Source: Ensifer adhaerens (GTDB taxonomy: Bacteria; Pseudomonadota; Alphaproteobacteria; Rhizobiales; Rhizobiaceae). Taken from it: a stretch of 64,000 bases of DNA. The notes below the pieces were generated by a model. The model ran no database searches, was not told the origin of the DNA, and was given only the letters and a program-made list of their open reading frames with translations. Positions 8,757-19,066 of the stretch are shown piece after piece (position 1 is the first letter of the stretch; every line of letters starts with the position of its first letter). The position numbers and the translations under genes are program-made. Location: positions 124,001-188,000 of the forward strand of contig NZ_LGAP01000001.1 in the NCBI RefSeq assembly GCF_001270265.1, read 5' to 3'.

Positions 8757-9784
8757 CAGACGATAACTCCTGCGGCATTGTTGGAAAGCTGTGCCGCGAG
8801 CTTCAGAGCTGCAAACAGGCTCTCGTCCCGGGCGATGCCCTTACCCGCGAGGCTGAAGGCGGTACCATGGTCTGGCGACGTCCGGATGAAAGGAAGGCCG
8901 AGAGTGACATTGACGCTGTCGTCGAATCCAAGTGCCTTGGCAGGGATCAGTGCCTGATCGTGGTACATGCAGATCGCCACGTCATAGGTCGCACGGGCGC
9001 GGTCGTGAAACATCGTGTCGGCGGGCAGTGGCCCGGTCGCGTCTATGCCTTCTAAGTGCAGCCGTTCGACAACCGGACGGATGACGGCATCATCTTCGGC
9101 ACCGAGTGCCCCACCTTCGCCTGCATGGGGATTGAGCCCGGCGATTGCCAGCTTCGGCCTCGATAGGCCGAAGCGTGTGCGAAGGTCCGCCGCGGTAATG
9201 ATGCAGGTCCGATAGATCAGATCCGCCGTCAATTGGGCGGGCACGTCTTTCAGCGGGATGTGGATGGTCACCGGCACGGCGCGAAGCTTGGGGCCGGCCA
9301 ACATCATTACCGGCAACAGGGTCTCGCCGGTGGCCCTCTCCGCGAGATCCGCAAGGTATTCGGTATGCCCCGGGAACCGGAAACCGGCTTCGTAGAGCAC
9401 GGCCTTGGCGATCGGGTTGGTGACAAGGGCCGAAGCTTCGCCATCCATGACCAGCTTTACGCCTGTGTCGATCGAGCCCGTTACAGCCGGAGCATTGGCA
9501 GAATCCGCCTCGCCAGCAATGACGGGAGAAGGGCAGCGCACCGGCAGAACGGGCAAGGCATCGGCAAACGTGGAGACGGCATCCGCGCAGTCGGTCTCGC
9601 GGATAGCAACCGTATGGCCGAGCAATGCTGCCCGCGCCGCGAGAACTGTAGGGTCGCCGATGAAAACGAATGGCGGCGTCGAGCGTTCGCGGCGGCCAAG
9701 CCAAGTGGTCAGACTAAGATCCAGTCCGATCCCGGCGGGATCGCCCATGGTCAGGGCGAGGGGCCCGCCGGTCGTGTCACGCAT
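8756..9784 (-). CDS. pdxA: 4-hydroxythreonine-4-phosphate dehydrogenase PdxA
   Basis: PdxA oxidises 4-phosphohydroxy-L-threonine in pyridoxal-5'-phosphate synthesis. The 342-residue protein has the N-terminal [11 protein letters not shown] signature and the metal-binding histidines in [19 protein letters not shown] and [11 protein letters not shown]. The open frame reaches 9931, but that extension is Arg/Ser-rich and overlaps surA, so the ATG at 9784 is correct. It starts 16 bp after the surA-like gene and overlaps ksgA by one base. The surA-pdxA-ksgA order is also found in enterobacteria. Confidence 0.96.
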   Translation of the reverse strand: MRDTTGGPLALTMGDPAGIGLDLSLTTWLGRRERSTPPFVFIGDPTVLAARAALLGHTVAIRETDCADAVSTFADALPVLPVRCPSPVIAGEADSANAPAVTGSIDTGVKLVMDGEASALVTNPIAKAVLYEAGFRFPGHTEYLADLAERATGETLLPVMMLAGPKLRAVPVTIHIPLKDVPAQLTADLIYRTCIITAADLRTRFGLSRPKLAIAGLNPHAGEGGALGAEDDAVIRPVVERLHLEGIDATGPLPADTMFHDRARATYDVAICMYHDQALIPAKALGFDDSVNVTLGLPFIRTSPDHGTAFSLAGKGIARDESLFAALKLAAQLSNNAAGVIV

Positions 9785-9800
9785 TTTTGCCCGCTCGATC

Positions 9801-10742
9801 CTACTTGTTGACGATCTGCGCCTTCTTGCGCAGCTCCTCGAGGTACTTCTCGCTGTTCGGATCTTCGCCGCCAGCCTTCTTTTTGCCGATGTCCTCGGCG
9901 CGAAAGACGATCTCTGCCGCGGTGTCGTCATTGACCTGGCGCTTCTTGCAGATCGCCAGGAATTCGACGCCCTTTTCGGTCACGCGCGTTCCCGTCGTGT
10001 TGCCGTCGCCGGCCTTTTCGACGAGCGGCTTCCATTCGTCCGGCAACTGCTGGACGAGCATGCGGCCGAGATCACGGACAGAAACGTCACGGTAATTCGC
10101 CGCGAAGACCTTGGCGGTATCGCATCCCGGGAACTGGCCACGCGCCGCGTTGGCTTCCGCTTGACGCTTGCCGGTGATGGCGCCGCGCTTCTTCTCCGGA
10201 ATGACGAAGATGACCTGCTTGAGATAGTATTCCGTTGTGACCGGCTTGGTGCCGCCGCCTTCCATCATCCGCTTGACGAGATCGGCGCCCTGCAGGCGAT
10301 TTCCACTGCCGAAACGGAAGTTGACGGCTCGCGGCCAGCTCATCTGCACGGCGATGAACTGTTTGAAATGGTCGGAACCAACGCCGGCCTGATCGAGAAT
10401 CTTCCCGAGTTGCTCCGGCGAGAGCTTGTTGCCGGCGGCAAAGCGCGCATAGGCCGCATCAACGTCCTGCGTACTGACCGACTGGCCGATCCGCGCGATC
10501 TCACCACGCTTCAGCACTTCGTCGACGAGCTGCTTCTTGGCTTCCTCTGCACCGCCACTCTGGCGTTGCAGGCGGAGGAAGGCGACGCGCTTGGCAATGT
10601 CTCCGGAGGTGATCACGGTATTGTTGACCGTTACCTTCACCTGGCTTGCAGCCTGCGCGCTCGCGCAAACGGCAATGCTCAGGCTGCCGGCCAAAGCCAG
10701 TGCCGAAAGCGTCCTCAAGATCGACATTTTCCCGCCCATCAT
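9801..10742 (-). CDS. SurA-like periplasmic chaperone
   Basis: The 313-residue protein has a signal peptide ([20 protein letters not shown], cleavage after AQA) and a SurA N-terminal region ([20 protein letters not shown], then Gln/Lys-rich helices). SurA helps fold outer-membrane barrels, including LptD. I do not see the well-conserved GG/HFS residues of an active parvulin domain in the C-terminal part, so it may be a chaperone without prolyl isomerase activity. ATG 10742 follows AGGAAAAG; a longer start at 10799 would spoil the signal peptide. It lies directly after lptD, its likely client, in the same operon. Confidence 0.85.
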   Translation of the reverse strand: MMGGKMSILRTLSALALAGSLSIAVCASAQAASQVKVTVNNTVITSGDIAKRVAFLRLQRQSGGAEEAKKQLVDEVLKRGEIARIGQSVSTQDVDAAYARFAAGNKLSPEQLGKILDQAGVGSDHFKQFIAVQMSWPRAVNFRFGSGNRLQGADLVKRMMEGGGTKPVTTEYYLKQVIFVIPEKKRGAITGKRQAEANAARGQFPGCDTAKVFAANYRDVSVRDLGRMLVQQLPDEWKPLVEKAGDGNTTGTRVTEKGVEFLAICKKRQVNDDTAAEIVFRAEDIGKKKAGGEDPNSEKYLEELRKKAQIVNK

Positions 10743-10927
10743 CTTTTCCTGTCCTTCGCGCGGCCGAAGCCCGGTGCTTCGATCCGCATCCCGGCTCACG
10801 CCGTTGTTTTATCTTGTCGGAGGGAATGCATAATACATGCGGCCAAACGATGACAAGACCGTTTGGCCGGCCCCGATAGCGGGCAGAGGGGCAAACACGT
10901 GGCGAATGCCCCTCCGATCGAAGCGTC

Positions 10928-13279
10928 TCAATAGTAGTCCAGCTCTTCGAACCTCGTGTCGCCGACATTAACGTCGCCGAGGGTGCGGAAGCTGATGCGG
11001 GCACCGATCGACCAGTCGTTCGCAATCGTGCTGTCGGTATCGCGTTCCTCTTGGTAGACGAGCGAGAACAGCGTGTCCTGATCGTCATAGGTGATGCCGA
11101 AGCCATTGCGCGAGATGACATCGTTGTTGATGTCATAGGTTATCGCGCCGAAGACAGACCAGTAATCGTGGAACTTGTAGGCTGCCGCGGTCTGGATTTC
11201 GTCCTGGTCAGTGAGCGAGCCGTAAAGCGGCTGCGCCTCGATGCGCGTATAGGTCATTGCGGCCTGCCAGGTCAGGCCGAGATAACCCACAGTGGCATCG
11301 GCGCGACGCAGCGCCAGATCCTCTTCATCGAGGCGGCCGGAAAGGCTGGCCATCAGACCGGACGGTGCATCGACACCGAACATGGCGACGTAGTCCGAGC
11401 GCGTCGTTTCCAGACCGGAGTTCGCGCCGGCCTGCACCAGGTCTTCGGTTGCGAACGAGTTCAAGCCGCCAAGTTGGTAGGACTGGCCGACGATGCCGCG
11501 CAAGCCGTAGCCGCTGTCGAACGTTCCGGTATAGCGAAGACCGACGTTGGCGCGTGTGCCGCCTTCGATGCGGTCGAAGCCGGAGAACTTGTCGCGATCG
11601 AACAGGTTCGTCGCGTCGAAGACAAAGCTCTGCGCATCTTCGTTGGGCAGACCGCCAGCAAGCTGTTCGTCGGGGCGGGCATAGACCTGGGCGACCGGCT
11701 CGAGAACGTGGCTGCTGTTGCCGCCGACGAACAGGATCGGATAGCGCGCCTCGAGACCTGCCGTCAGCATGCGCCGTGTCGCGGCGTCACTGTTGTGGTA
11801 GTCCCCGGTATAGCCCGGACCCGGATCGGTCATGTTCAGGCCGAGCGCATCCCCGCGTGCCGCGAGCAACGGCGTCAGGACGATCCCGCCCGGAGCGATG
11901 TAGGTCCGCTTCCATTCGAGTTCGGCCGTCAGGCGATGCGACGTGCCCTCGAGGCCACGGAACCGATTGACCACGCCTGGAACGGCATCGAGATCGAGCC
12001 GGTTGCGCTTGATGTTGGTGAGGTTCACCGTTGCGGAAAGCTCGCCGCCGAGCACCGGTTGGGGTGCCTTGTAGGAATAGTCCAGAACCTGCGCGGCAGG
12101 CTGCTGGTTTTCAGCGATGCTGTTGGCGTCCGCGTCCTGGATATCGAAATAGAAGGCGCGCAGGTCGAAGTAATTCCGCTTGCCAAGCCCGGTGAGATAG
12201 GCCTGGTTGACGTAGGTCGTCCCGTCGAATGTCGACAGTTCGTAGGTCTTGGCGAAATTGTTGTCGGATTGGACGAGAACGTTCCAGCCGAAGGTCCAGC
12301 GTGGGTTGATCTCGAATTTGCCCCTGGAAGCGACCATGCCGCGGTTCGTTTCGAGCGCGTCGACCGTACCGGGTGTGAAGCGGCCCTTGTCGAGCTGGCT
12401 GATGCCGGCGAAATTCAAGGTGTGAAGGCCGTTATGGAAGCTCTGGCGGAATTCGCCTTCGAGCAGGAAGCCCTGGCGGGTCAGACCCGTCACGGTGGCG
12501 GTCGCGTCCATATAGGGCGAGATCGCCCAATAGTAGGGGACGCCCACGCCCGCGCCGAGCTTCTGCGTGTACTGAAACCTCGGGAACAGGAAGCCGCTCT
12601 TGCGCTTGACCGTGTGGTCCGGCAGTTCCATCACCGGAATATAGGCGATGGGCTTTCCGAAAAGCTCGAAGCGGGCGTTCTCCAGCCTAATCGTCCGCGT
12701 TCGTCCATTCTGGATAACGCGTTGGGCCTTGATGTGCCACAGCGAGCGGTGTTCGGGCTTCGTCGTGCAGGGCGTGCACGCCGTGTAGACAGCCTCGTTG
12801 AGGATGAACTCTTCGCCGTTCCGCCGCTCGCCGCTGGTCGCGGCAAGCCGTGTCAGATCGGTCGTCTCGATGCGCATGGCCTCGACGAAGCCGTTGCCGA
12901 AGTCATCGGTGACGTCCATCTTCTCGGCGTAGACGATATTGCCACCCGGCTCGATCAACTGGATTTCACCGGTGGCATGAATGCGGCCCGACTTCTGGTC
13001 GTACTCGACCTGCCGGGCAACCATCTTGTAGCCGCCGTAGTCGATCTGCACGTTGCCGCGCACGATCACCTTCTCGGCGTCCTTGTTGTAGACAAGCTCA
13101 TTGGCGGACAGAAGCAGCTTGGCATCTTCCGGCATGTTCGGGCGCAGCGAATCAAGGCGCTCCGAAGTCTGCTGTGCGAGCGCGGGCGCGCTCATTCCCA
13201 TGGCAAGTGTCTGCAGCGCCACGCCTGCGAACAGGGCAGCGTTGATCAGCTGTGTACGTTTGCGGTTGCCTACCGCCAC
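10928..13279 (-). CDS. lptD: LPS-assembly outer membrane protein LptD
   Basis: LptD forms the outer-membrane barrel through which LPS reaches the cell surface. The 783-residue protein has a signal peptide (ALFAGVALQTLAMGMSAPAL), an OstA/LptA-like jellyroll (LLLSANELVYNKDAEKVIVR onward), a cysteine-containing turn (YTACTPC), and a long C-terminal region of amphipathic strands ending in aromatic YY. The start is GTG at 13279, overlapping the lptG stop by one base (TAGTG). Having lptF, lptG, lptD and surA in a row ties inner- and outer-membrane parts of LPS transport together. Confidence 0.95.
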   Translation of the reverse strand: MAVGNRKRTQLINAALFAGVALQTLAMGMSAPALAQQTSERLDSLRPNMPEDAKLLLSANELVYNKDAEKVIVRGNVQIDYGGYKMVARQVEYDQKSGRIHATGEIQLIEPGGNIVYAEKMDVTDDFGNGFVEAMRIETTDLTRLAATSGERRNGEEFILNEAVYTACTPCTTKPEHRSLWHIKAQRVIQNGRTRTIRLENARFELFGKPIAYIPVMELPDHTVKRKSGFLFPRFQYTQKLGAGVGVPYYWAISPYMDATATVTGLTRQGFLLEGEFRQSFHNGLHTLNFAGISQLDKGRFTPGTVDALETNRGMVASRGKFEINPRWTFGWNVLVQSDNNFAKTYELSTFDGTTYVNQAYLTGLGKRNYFDLRAFYFDIQDADANSIAENQQPAAQVLDYSYKAPQPVLGGELSATVNLTNIKRNRLDLDAVPGVVNRFRGLEGTSHRLTAELEWKRTYIAPGGIVLTPLLAARGDALGLNMTDPGPGYTGDYHNSDAATRRMLTAGLEARYPILFVGGNSSHVLEPVAQVYARPDEQLAGGLPNEDAQSFVFDATNLFDRDKFSGFDRIEGGTRANVGLRYTGTFDSGYGLRGIVGQSYQLGGLNSFATEDLVQAGANSGLETTRSDYVAMFGVDAPSGLMASLSGRLDEEDLALRRADATVGYLGLTWQAAMTYTRIEAQPLYGSLTDQDEIQTAAAYKFHDYWSVFGAITYDINNDVISRNGFGITYDDQDTLFSLVYQEERDTDSTIANDWSIGARISFRTLGDVNVGDTRFEELDYY

Positions 13280-14361
13280 TAGCCATCCTCCTGATTTAAA
13301 AGAATCGTCGAGCCCAGCGCCATCGCTACAACAACTGGCAACCAGGCTGCAACGAAAGGAGGCACAATACCGCTGCTCCCGAATGCTTTGACAAGCACGG
13401 TGACGACATAAAGCACGAAGCCCGAGAGGATTCCACCGAGAATTACCGAGCGCGATTGGTTGAACCGGCTAAATTTCAGCGACACGCACGCGGCGATGAG
13501 CGTCATGGCGACAAGCAGCAGCGGCAGTGACAACAGGGAGTGGAATTGGGTTTCCATGCCGTTGGTGGAAAAGCCAAAGGAGCGAGCGACTTCGATCTTC
13601 CGCGGAAGGTCAAAAAACTGAATGGAATCAGCCTTTGCAAGCCTTTCCTGAACAAACTCAGGCTTCAGATTGGTGCGCAGTTGTGCCGTTTGCAGACGGC
13701 GAGGCAGCTGTCCACTGCTCGTTTCCGTGACGTCGTTAAGAAGCCAGTAACCATCTTCGAGTTTCGCCGAGGCCGCATCCTGTCTCAGAATGATCGAACC
13801 CTGTGGATCGAAGTGGATGACGGTGACGTTCAGAAGCGTGGTGCCGCCGTCCTGAACCGAGCGCGCGCCGATGATCGTATCGGTGCCCTGATAGATCTGT
13901 CGCAGCCACGGGATCGAGCCGGCATCCGAGGTGCGCGATGAACCCAGGGCAGCAAGCAGGGCCTCTTCCTTCTTCGCGCCCCAGGCTGCGAGTGGGTTGA
14001 GCGCGAGTACGGCGAGCACGCCGAACAGGAAGGCGCCAAGGACGAAGGGGCGCAGGAACTGCCACACCGAAATGCCCGCGGCCCGTGTGACCACCAACTC
14101 GTAGCGCCGGTTGAGCGAGATCAGGGCCGCCATCGCCGAAAAGAGCGCGACGAAGGGCACCGTCTGTTGCAGGATGGTCGGGATCCGGAACGCGCTGATC
14201 AGCAACGCGCCGGTGATCGAGTAGCGCGGGAGATTTGACAGGCGGCTCGCCTGCTCGCTGAAGTCGATGATGAAGACCAGCGAAAAAATGCCGACCAGAA
14301 ACCAGAAGGTTGTGACGGCGTAGCGGGTCAGGAAATAGCGGCCGAGCGTAGTGAAGATCAC
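13279..14361 (-). CDS. lptG: LPS export ABC transporter permease LptG
   Basis: LptG pairs with LptF as the transmembrane part of the LptB2FG LPS extractor in the inner membrane. The 360-residue protein has TM1 near residues 15-35 (FLVGIFSLVFIIDFSEQASR), two more N-terminal TMs, a periplasmic jellyroll and three C-terminal TMs, ending in VVVAMALGSTILLNQEDG. The open frame extends upstream to 14694 inside lptF, but GTG 14361 gives the family length. GTG overlaps the lptF stop (GTGA). All members of this operon are tightly coupled. Confidence 0.94.
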   Translation of the reverse strand: MIFTTLGRYFLTRYAVTTFWFLVGIFSLVFIIDFSEQASRLSNLPRYSITGALLISAFRIPTILQQTVPFVALFSAMAALISLNRRYELVVTRAAGISVWQFLRPFVLGAFLFGVLAVLALNPLAAWGAKKEEALLAALGSSRTSDAGSIPWLRQIYQGTDTIIGARSVQDGGTTLLNVTVIHFDPQGSIILRQDAASAKLEDGYWLLNDVTETSSGQLPRRLQTAQLRTNLKPEFVQERLAKADSIQFFDLPRKIEVARSFGFSTNGMETQFHSLLSLPLLLVAMTLIAACVSLKFSRFNQSRSVILGGILSGFVLYVVTVLVKAFGSSGIVPPFVAAWLPVVVAMALGSTILLNQEDG

Positions 14362-15527
14362 GATGCATTGCTCCCGTCGGATGCGGGACGAACGAGGCGA
14401 AGGCGTACCATCAGCTCGGACAGTTTTTCCTGCCAGGTCATCGGAATGTCGAGGCGACGGTTGCTGACGAGCTGGTGAATGGCCAGTGCGCCGGTCGCAA
14501 GAGGCACGATATACATCAGCGGAACGAACCAGACGGAATCTTCGGCGCTGTTGCCCGCATAGAAAGTCATCCAGCGAATGACGAGCGCAGAGCCGAGCGC
14601 GCTGACCATCGGATGGACGCGCGCCTCGCGGTGTGAGCGTGCATCGCTGCAGAAGACAAGCGCGATGAGGCCGAACAGCAGCGGGAACGTCCATTCCGTT
14701 AGACGACGGTGCAGTTCGGCGGTGAAGGCAAGTGGGTTGCCCTGATAGACCGGATCATTGGGGTCCGGATTGAAAAGATTGGGAAGGTCACGATCCTTGG
14801 CGCGGATCGTCGCTTCGCGCGTCGCCTTCGTCATGTCGGCCAGATCGAAGGCATAGGAATCGAACTTGATGATCGACACGCCGCCGTCCGGCAGTTTGCG
14901 CTGGACTTCGCCGTCCTTCATCACCAGCGCCGAGCTCTTCTCGTCCACCGCACCTTCGCGCGCGTAATAAACGAGCTCGAAAGCCGGGTTACGCGAATCG
15001 GCAACGAAAATCCCCTCAAGCACGCCGCCGCCGCGCCGGCCGCCCACCTGCACATAGAGGCCGTCGGTAATCTTGCGGAAAGCGTTCTCCTGGACAACGG
15101 AAGAAAGCAGGTCGGCGTTGGCCGTGGCCAGCATCTTGCGCACGGCGACGCGCGAATAGGGCTCGACGAAATTGTCGACCGCGAAGGAGAGGACGCTAAG
15201 GCCGGCGGCGAGATAGATGATCGGCCGGATGATCGTCATGCGCGAGCTTCCGGCGGCATTCAGCACCGTCAGCTCCGAATCGGTATTCATCGTCGTCAGC
15301 GTCTGGGTCACGCCGATCACCAAGGCGAAAGGCAGAATGATCGGCACGACCGAAGGCAGAATGAGCGTTGCCAGCTTGAGGAAGGCAAAGACGGACTGCC
15401 CGCTATCGGTAACCAGATTGACGTTGGTAAGGGCCTGCGTCGTCCACACGATGCCGAGCAACGGCAAAAGTGTCGCGAGGAACATGGTCAGGGCACGCCG
15501 GAAAATGTAGCGTTCGATCAGCTTCAT
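14358..15527 (-). CDS. lptF: LPS export ABC transporter permease LptF
   Basis: This is the first gene of the leftward LPS-export operon. The 389-residue permease begins MKLIERYIFRRALTMFLATL and shows the YjgP/YjgQ layout: three N-terminal TMs, a periplasmic beta-jellyroll (about residues 110-260) and three C-terminal TMs. LptF and LptG form the heterodimer that passes LPS from LptB-driven extraction to LptC/A. The promoter must lie in the 325-bp divergent gap to pepA (15528-15852), where I could not place a convincing -35/-10 pair. Confidence 0.94.
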   Translation of the reverse strand: MKLIERYIFRRALTMFLATLLPLLGIVWTTQALTNVNLVTDSGQSVFAFLKLATLILPSVVPIILPFALVIGVTQTLTTMNTDSELTVLNAAGSSRMTIIRPIIYLAAGLSVLSFAVDNFVEPYSRVAVRKMLATANADLLSSVVQENAFRKITDGLYVQVGGRRGGGVLEGIFVADSRNPAFELVYYAREGAVDEKSSALVMKDGEVQRKLPDGGVSIIKFDSYAFDLADMTKATREATIRAKDRDLPNLFNPDPNDPVYQGNPLAFTAELHRRLTEWTFPLLFGLIALVFCSDARSHREARVHPMVSALGSALVIRWMTFYAGNSAEDSVWFVPLMYIVPLATGALAIHQLVSNRRLDIPMTWQEKLSELMVRLRLVRPASDGSNAS

Positions 15528-15852
15528 GTCCGTTTCCGGTCCAAATCCCTGCTCATGTTTCTGTGCCGCACCGCTGCATCGAAACGCCTGTTTCTGCCGC
15601 CGCCATCAGCGGGAACCGAGCTTCCGTCTTACGTCCGGCGTTGCTCGAATTGTAAAGCAACTGGGATAATCTAAGGCAAAGAACCTCGGTTAACCGCATG
15701 TAAACATCTGCGGGCATCTTGCCAAGCCGTTGAAAAGCGAGAAGGGTGCGGACCACAGCTTTGACGGTGGTAGGCGCAGCGAATGTTTGTCACTGTAACC
15801 GCCCGGTAACAGGGTGGGTCGAGTAAGACCGAGAAATGCCCGGAGTTTTGTA

Positions 15853-17343
15853 ATGTCTATGAAATTTGAGTTCACCTTTGCCAAGTCCCATCGTCCGGCA
15901 GGTGGTGTCGCCGTCCTCCTAAAGGCTGCCGCAGGCCAGGCAGCCGGCGCCGATGTCGCCGATCCGGAAGGCGTGCTGGCCAAGGCGACGAAGGTCAAGA
16001 AGTTCAGCGGCAAGGCGTTCTCCACCCTCGATATCATTGCCCCGCATGGCTCGCCGTCTGACCGGATCATCGTTCTTGGCCTCGGTGATGCTGATGCCTT
16101 GACCGATCATGATTGGCTGAAGGCAGGCGGTGCCGCAGCGGCGAAGTTGCGTGGAGCCGACAAGGCCACGATCTTCATCGACGTTCCCGATCTCGACGTC
16201 ACCGGCAAGGCGGCCGCCGACTTCGCACTCGGCATGGAAATGAACGCCTACAGCTTCGACGGCTACAAGACGAAGAAGGCGGACGACGATGCCAAGCCGG
16301 CGGGCAAGCCGGTGAAGGTCACCATTGTTACCGGCACGGTGATTGCTGCGAAGAAGGCTTTTGCGACGGCGCAGACGGTCGGCGAGGGCGTCTTCCTCGC
16401 CCGCGACCTGGTCAACGAACCGGCAAACGTCCTCGGCCCGCTGGAGTTCGCCGCCAAGGCGAAGGAGCTGGAAAAGCTCGGCGTCGAGGTTGAAATCCTC
16501 ACCGAAAAGGAAATGAAGAAGCTTGGAATGGGCGCACTGCTCGGCGTTGCCCAGGGCTCGACGCGTCCGCCGCGGCTGGCCGTGATGCAGTGGAAGGGCG
16601 GCAAGGCCAAGGATCGGCCGGTTGCCTTCGTCGGCAAGGGCGTCGTGTTTGACAGCGGCGGCATCTCGATCAAGCCCGCGGCCGGCATGGAAGAGATGAA
16701 GGGCGACATGGGCGGCGCCGCCGCGGTCACCGGATTGATGCACGTGCTCGCTGCCCGCCATGCCAAGGTCAATGTCGTCGGCATCATCGGGCTTGTGGAA
16801 AACATGCCGGATGGCAGCGCGCAACGCCCGGGCGACATCGTTACTTCGATGTCCGGACAGACGATCGAGGTCATCAACACCGATGCCGAGGGACGTCTCG
16901 TTCTGTGCGATGCGCTCTGGTATTGCAACGACCGCTTCAAGCCGCAGGCCATTATCGACCTTGCGACGCTGACGGGTGCCATCATGGTCGCGCTCGCGAC
17001 CCATCATGCCGGGCTGTTTTCGAATGATGACCGCCTTGCCGGTCAGTTGCTGGCCGCCGGCATTGCCACGCAGGAGCGCCTGTGGCGCATGCCGCTCGGC
17101 AAGGAATACGACAAGATGATCGACAGCAAGTTTGCCGACATGAAAAACACCGGCGGACGTCATGGCGGCGCGATTACGGCGGCGCAGTTTCTGAAGCGCT
17201 TCGTTGGGGATACACCCTGGGCGCATCTCGATGTTGCCGGCACCGCCATGGGATCGCCGACCGACGAAGTCAATCAATCCTGGGGCTCGGGCTTCGGCGT
17301 TCGCCTGCTCGATGAGTTGGTCCGCGCGAGCTATGAGTCCTGA
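15853..17343 (+). CDS. pepA: Leucyl aminopeptidase PepA
   Basis: PepA is a cytosolic M17 dinuclear-metal aminopeptidase; in some bacteria it also binds DNA. The 496-residue protein has the metal-binding block [19 protein letters not shown] followed by [13 protein letters not shown], and the signature [17 protein letters not shown] 15853 is chosen over an upstream in-frame start at 15814 because the protein then begins [11 protein letters not shown] as in close relatives; no strong ribosome binding site is visible. It is divergent from lptF and followed 41 bp later by holC, a pairing common in proteobacteria. Confidence 0.96.
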   Translation: MSMKFEFTFAKSHRPAGGVAVLLKAAAGQAAGADVADPEGVLAKATKVKKFSGKAFSTLDIIAPHGSPSDRIIVLGLGDADALTDHDWLKAGGAAAAKLRGADKATIFIDVPDLDVTGKAAADFALGMEMNAYSFDGYKTKKADDDAKPAGKPVKVTIVTGTVIAAKKAFATAQTVGEGVFLARDLVNEPANVLGPLEFAAKAKELEKLGVEVEILTEKEMKKLGMGALLGVAQGSTRPPRLAVMQWKGGKAKDRPVAFVGKGVVFDSGGISIKPAAGMEEMKGDMGGAAAVTGLMHVLAARHAKVNVVGIIGLVENMPDGSAQRPGDIVTSMSGQTIEVINTDAEGRLVLCDALWYCNDRFKPQAIIDLATLTGAIMVALATHHAGLFSNDDRLAGQLLAAGIATQERLWRMPLGKEYDKMIDSKFADMKNTGGRHGGAITAAQFLKRFVGDTPWAHLDVAGTAMGSPTDEVNQSWGSGFGVRLLDELVRASYES

Positions 17344-17384
17344 GCGGCTTTGCGAGCCGTGGTGAAGGCCGTGGAGAGATCGGT

Positions 17385-17834
17385 ATGACCGAGATCCTTT
17401 TCTATCACCTGACGGAATCGAAGCTCGAGGATGCGCTTCCGCCGCTGCTCGACAAGAGCGTCGAGCGCGGCTGGAGGGTGGTGGTGCAGACGGTCGATGC
17501 CGAGAGGCGGGACGCGCTCGACACGCATCTCTGGGTTTACCGGGACGAAAGCTTCCTGCCGCATGGGACCGACGCCGGTGAACTGGCTGCCGAGCAACCG
17601 GTTCTGCTGGTGGCCGACGACGGCAACCACAACGCAGCAACCGTTCGCTTCGTCATCGATGGTGCCAATCCGCCACCGGTGGAGACTTACGAGCGGATTG
17701 TGTTCATGTTCGACGGCTACGACCAGGAACAGCTCGAAGCCGCCCGCGGTCACTGGAAACGGCTGAAAGGCGAGGGCCACAGCCTCACCTATTGGCAACA
17801 GAACCGCGACGGGCGCTGGGAAAAGAAAGCCTGA
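17385..17834 (+). CDS. holC: DNA polymerase III chi subunit HolC
   Basis: HolC (chi) links the clamp loader to single-strand-binding protein during replication. The 149-residue protein begins MTEILFYHLTESKLEDALPP and has the conserved VVVQTVDAERRDALDTHLW and FLPHG segments of the chi family. It follows pepA closely, as in many proteobacteria, so the two are probably cotranscribed. A bidirectional hairpin terminator follows. Confidence 0.93.
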   Translation: MTEILFYHLTESKLEDALPPLLDKSVERGWRVVVQTVDAERRDALDTHLWVYRDESFLPHGTDAGELAAEQPVLLVADDGNHNAATVRFVIDGANPPPVETYERIVFMFDGYDQEQLEAARGHWKRLKGEGHSLTYWQQNRDGRWEKKA

Positions 17835-17861
17835 ACGACGCAACCGAACTGCTTCATGACG

Positions 17862-17895
17862 AAAAGGCCCGCGGTAAACCGCGGGCTTTGTCTTT
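17862..17895. terminator. Bidirectional terminator between holC and the Gfo/Idh gene
   Basis: Arms GCCCGCGG (17867-17874) and CCGCGGGC (17879-17886), loop TAAA, flanked by AAAA on the left and TTTGTCTTT on the right. It can stop transcription of holC rightward and of the convergent oxidoreductase gene leftward. Confidence 0.8.
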
Positions 17896-17912
17896 CCATC
17901 TCTTGCCTACGC

Positions 17913-18839
17913 TTAATCGTGGAAGGCTTCGACGAATTTGCGTCGGCCAAGCATGAACGCATCGGCGACGTGGCGCAGCGGCGCCAGATCGACGTCCGAG
18001 GTCTTGGCCCTGATGATTTCGGCGAAACGCTTGTAGAGCATCGGATATTCCTGTTCCGGCTCCTCATGCACGATCTTGCCGTCGAGCGAGAGCTTTGCAC
18101 CACCTTCCGAAAGCACCATTTCTCCGGCATCGGTCTCAGCGACGATGTCCCAGCTCTGTTTGCCGGTCTGGCGCCAGTCGAACTCTGCAGAAACGGCCAG
18201 CTTGTTCGCATCGGTGAAGGCGATCGTGGCAGCGATCGGGGCGTCGCGGTTTTCCGGGAATTCCAGCGTGGCTGCGGTAATGAACAGCGGCCGCGGCAGG
18301 ATGTGCGTCACGATCGACAACGCGTTGATGCCCGGATCGAAGATGCCGAGGCCACCCGCGGCCCAGATCCATTCCTGGTTCGGGTGCCAGTGGCGCACAT
18401 CTTCCTTCCAGATGATTTTTACATCGCGGATTGTCGTTGCCGCGAGAAACGATTTCGCCGCCTCTACGGCCGGCGCATAACGCGAATGCCAGCTTGCAAA
18501 CAGCGACAGCCCCTTGGAAGCAGCCAGGGCTTCCAGATCCGCGACTTCGCTCAACGTGGCGCCGGGCGGTTTTTCGAGGAAGACGTGCTTGCCGGCATCA
18601 AGCGCGGTGCGCGCCGCCTCGTATCGGTATTGCGGCGGCATGCAGAGCGATACCGCTTCGATTGCTGGAACGGCCTCCAGCATCGCCTCGATCGACTTGA
18701 AATTATCGATGCCATCGACGGTGCCGTGGCGGCTTGCTGCGGCAATCAGATGGTAGTCGCCGTTCTTGGCAATGGCCGGCAGATGCTGGTCACGAACGAT
18801 CTTGCCGACGCCGACAAGCGCGATTTGAATTGGAGGCAT
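17913..18839 (-). CDS. Gfo/Idh/MocA-family oxidoreductase, D-galactose 1-dehydrogenase-like
   Basis: The 308-residue protein has an N-terminal Rossmann domain (IQIALVGVGKIVRDQHLPAI) and the EKPP motif (KHVFLEKPPGATLSE) near residue 95, where the catalytic Lys of Gfo/Idh enzymes lies, followed by the C-terminal mixed-sheet domain with GGLGIFDPGINAL. The N-terminal GKIVRDQH segment resembles bacterial D-galactose 1-dehydrogenases, which start the De Ley-Doudoroff route; arabinose is an alternative substrate. That assignment is from remembered family resemblance. It is monocistronic, with a hairpin at its end and a small inverted repeat before its start. Confidence 0.82.
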   Translation of the reverse strand: MPPIQIALVGVGKIVRDQHLPAIAKNGDYHLIAAASRHGTVDGIDNFKSIEAMLEAVPAIEAVSLCMPPQYRYEAARTALDAGKHVFLEKPPGATLSEVADLEALAASKGLSLFASWHSRYAPAVEAAKSFLAATTIRDVKIIWKEDVRHWHPNQEWIWAAGGLGIFDPGINALSIVTHILPRPLFITAATLEFPENRDAPIAATIAFTDANKLAVSAEFDWRQTGKQSWDIVAETDAGEMVLSEGGAKLSLDGKIVHEEPEQEYPMLYKRFAEIIRAKTSDVDLAPLRHVADAFMLGRRKFVEAFHD

Positions 18840-18849
18840 GGTGTTTCGC

Positions 18850-18863
18850 TCATATTAGTATGA
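18850..18863. promoter_or_regulatory. Candidate operator upstream of the galactose-dehydrogenase-like gene
   Basis: TCATA-TTAG-TATGA is a perfect 5-bp inverted repeat with a 4-base spacer, 10 bp upstream of the start codon at 18839. Its size and placement fit a dimeric repressor (GntR- or LacI-type) near the transcript start. No regulator gene is adjacent. The gap 18840-19066 holds no gene I can support. Confidence 0.4.
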
Positions 18864-19066
18864 TTTATTGTCGGTTCTTGTAGCAGATTGCGCGGCGCGG
18901 GCAAGCACTGCCGAAGAGATGTGAGCCCGGTTTGCCGAACGGCAAACAAACGGGACCCGGCCCATTCTCTCTGGCCTCCTGTGCCCTAGCTTCTACAATC
19001 CATGATGCCGATCCACATGGCCAGCAAACGCGACACGCGTGGAAGCCGGCAGAACGAGGAGAGATT

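Noticed and set aside
11051-13282. A 743-codon open frame antisense to lptD
   Set aside because: Its composition is the complement of a high-GC gene, with no family motif or ribosome binding site. The lptD frame explains this region fully.
13284-13286. ATG near the lptD start
   Set aside because: It is in another frame; the GTG at 13279 continues the lptD frame with its signal peptide.
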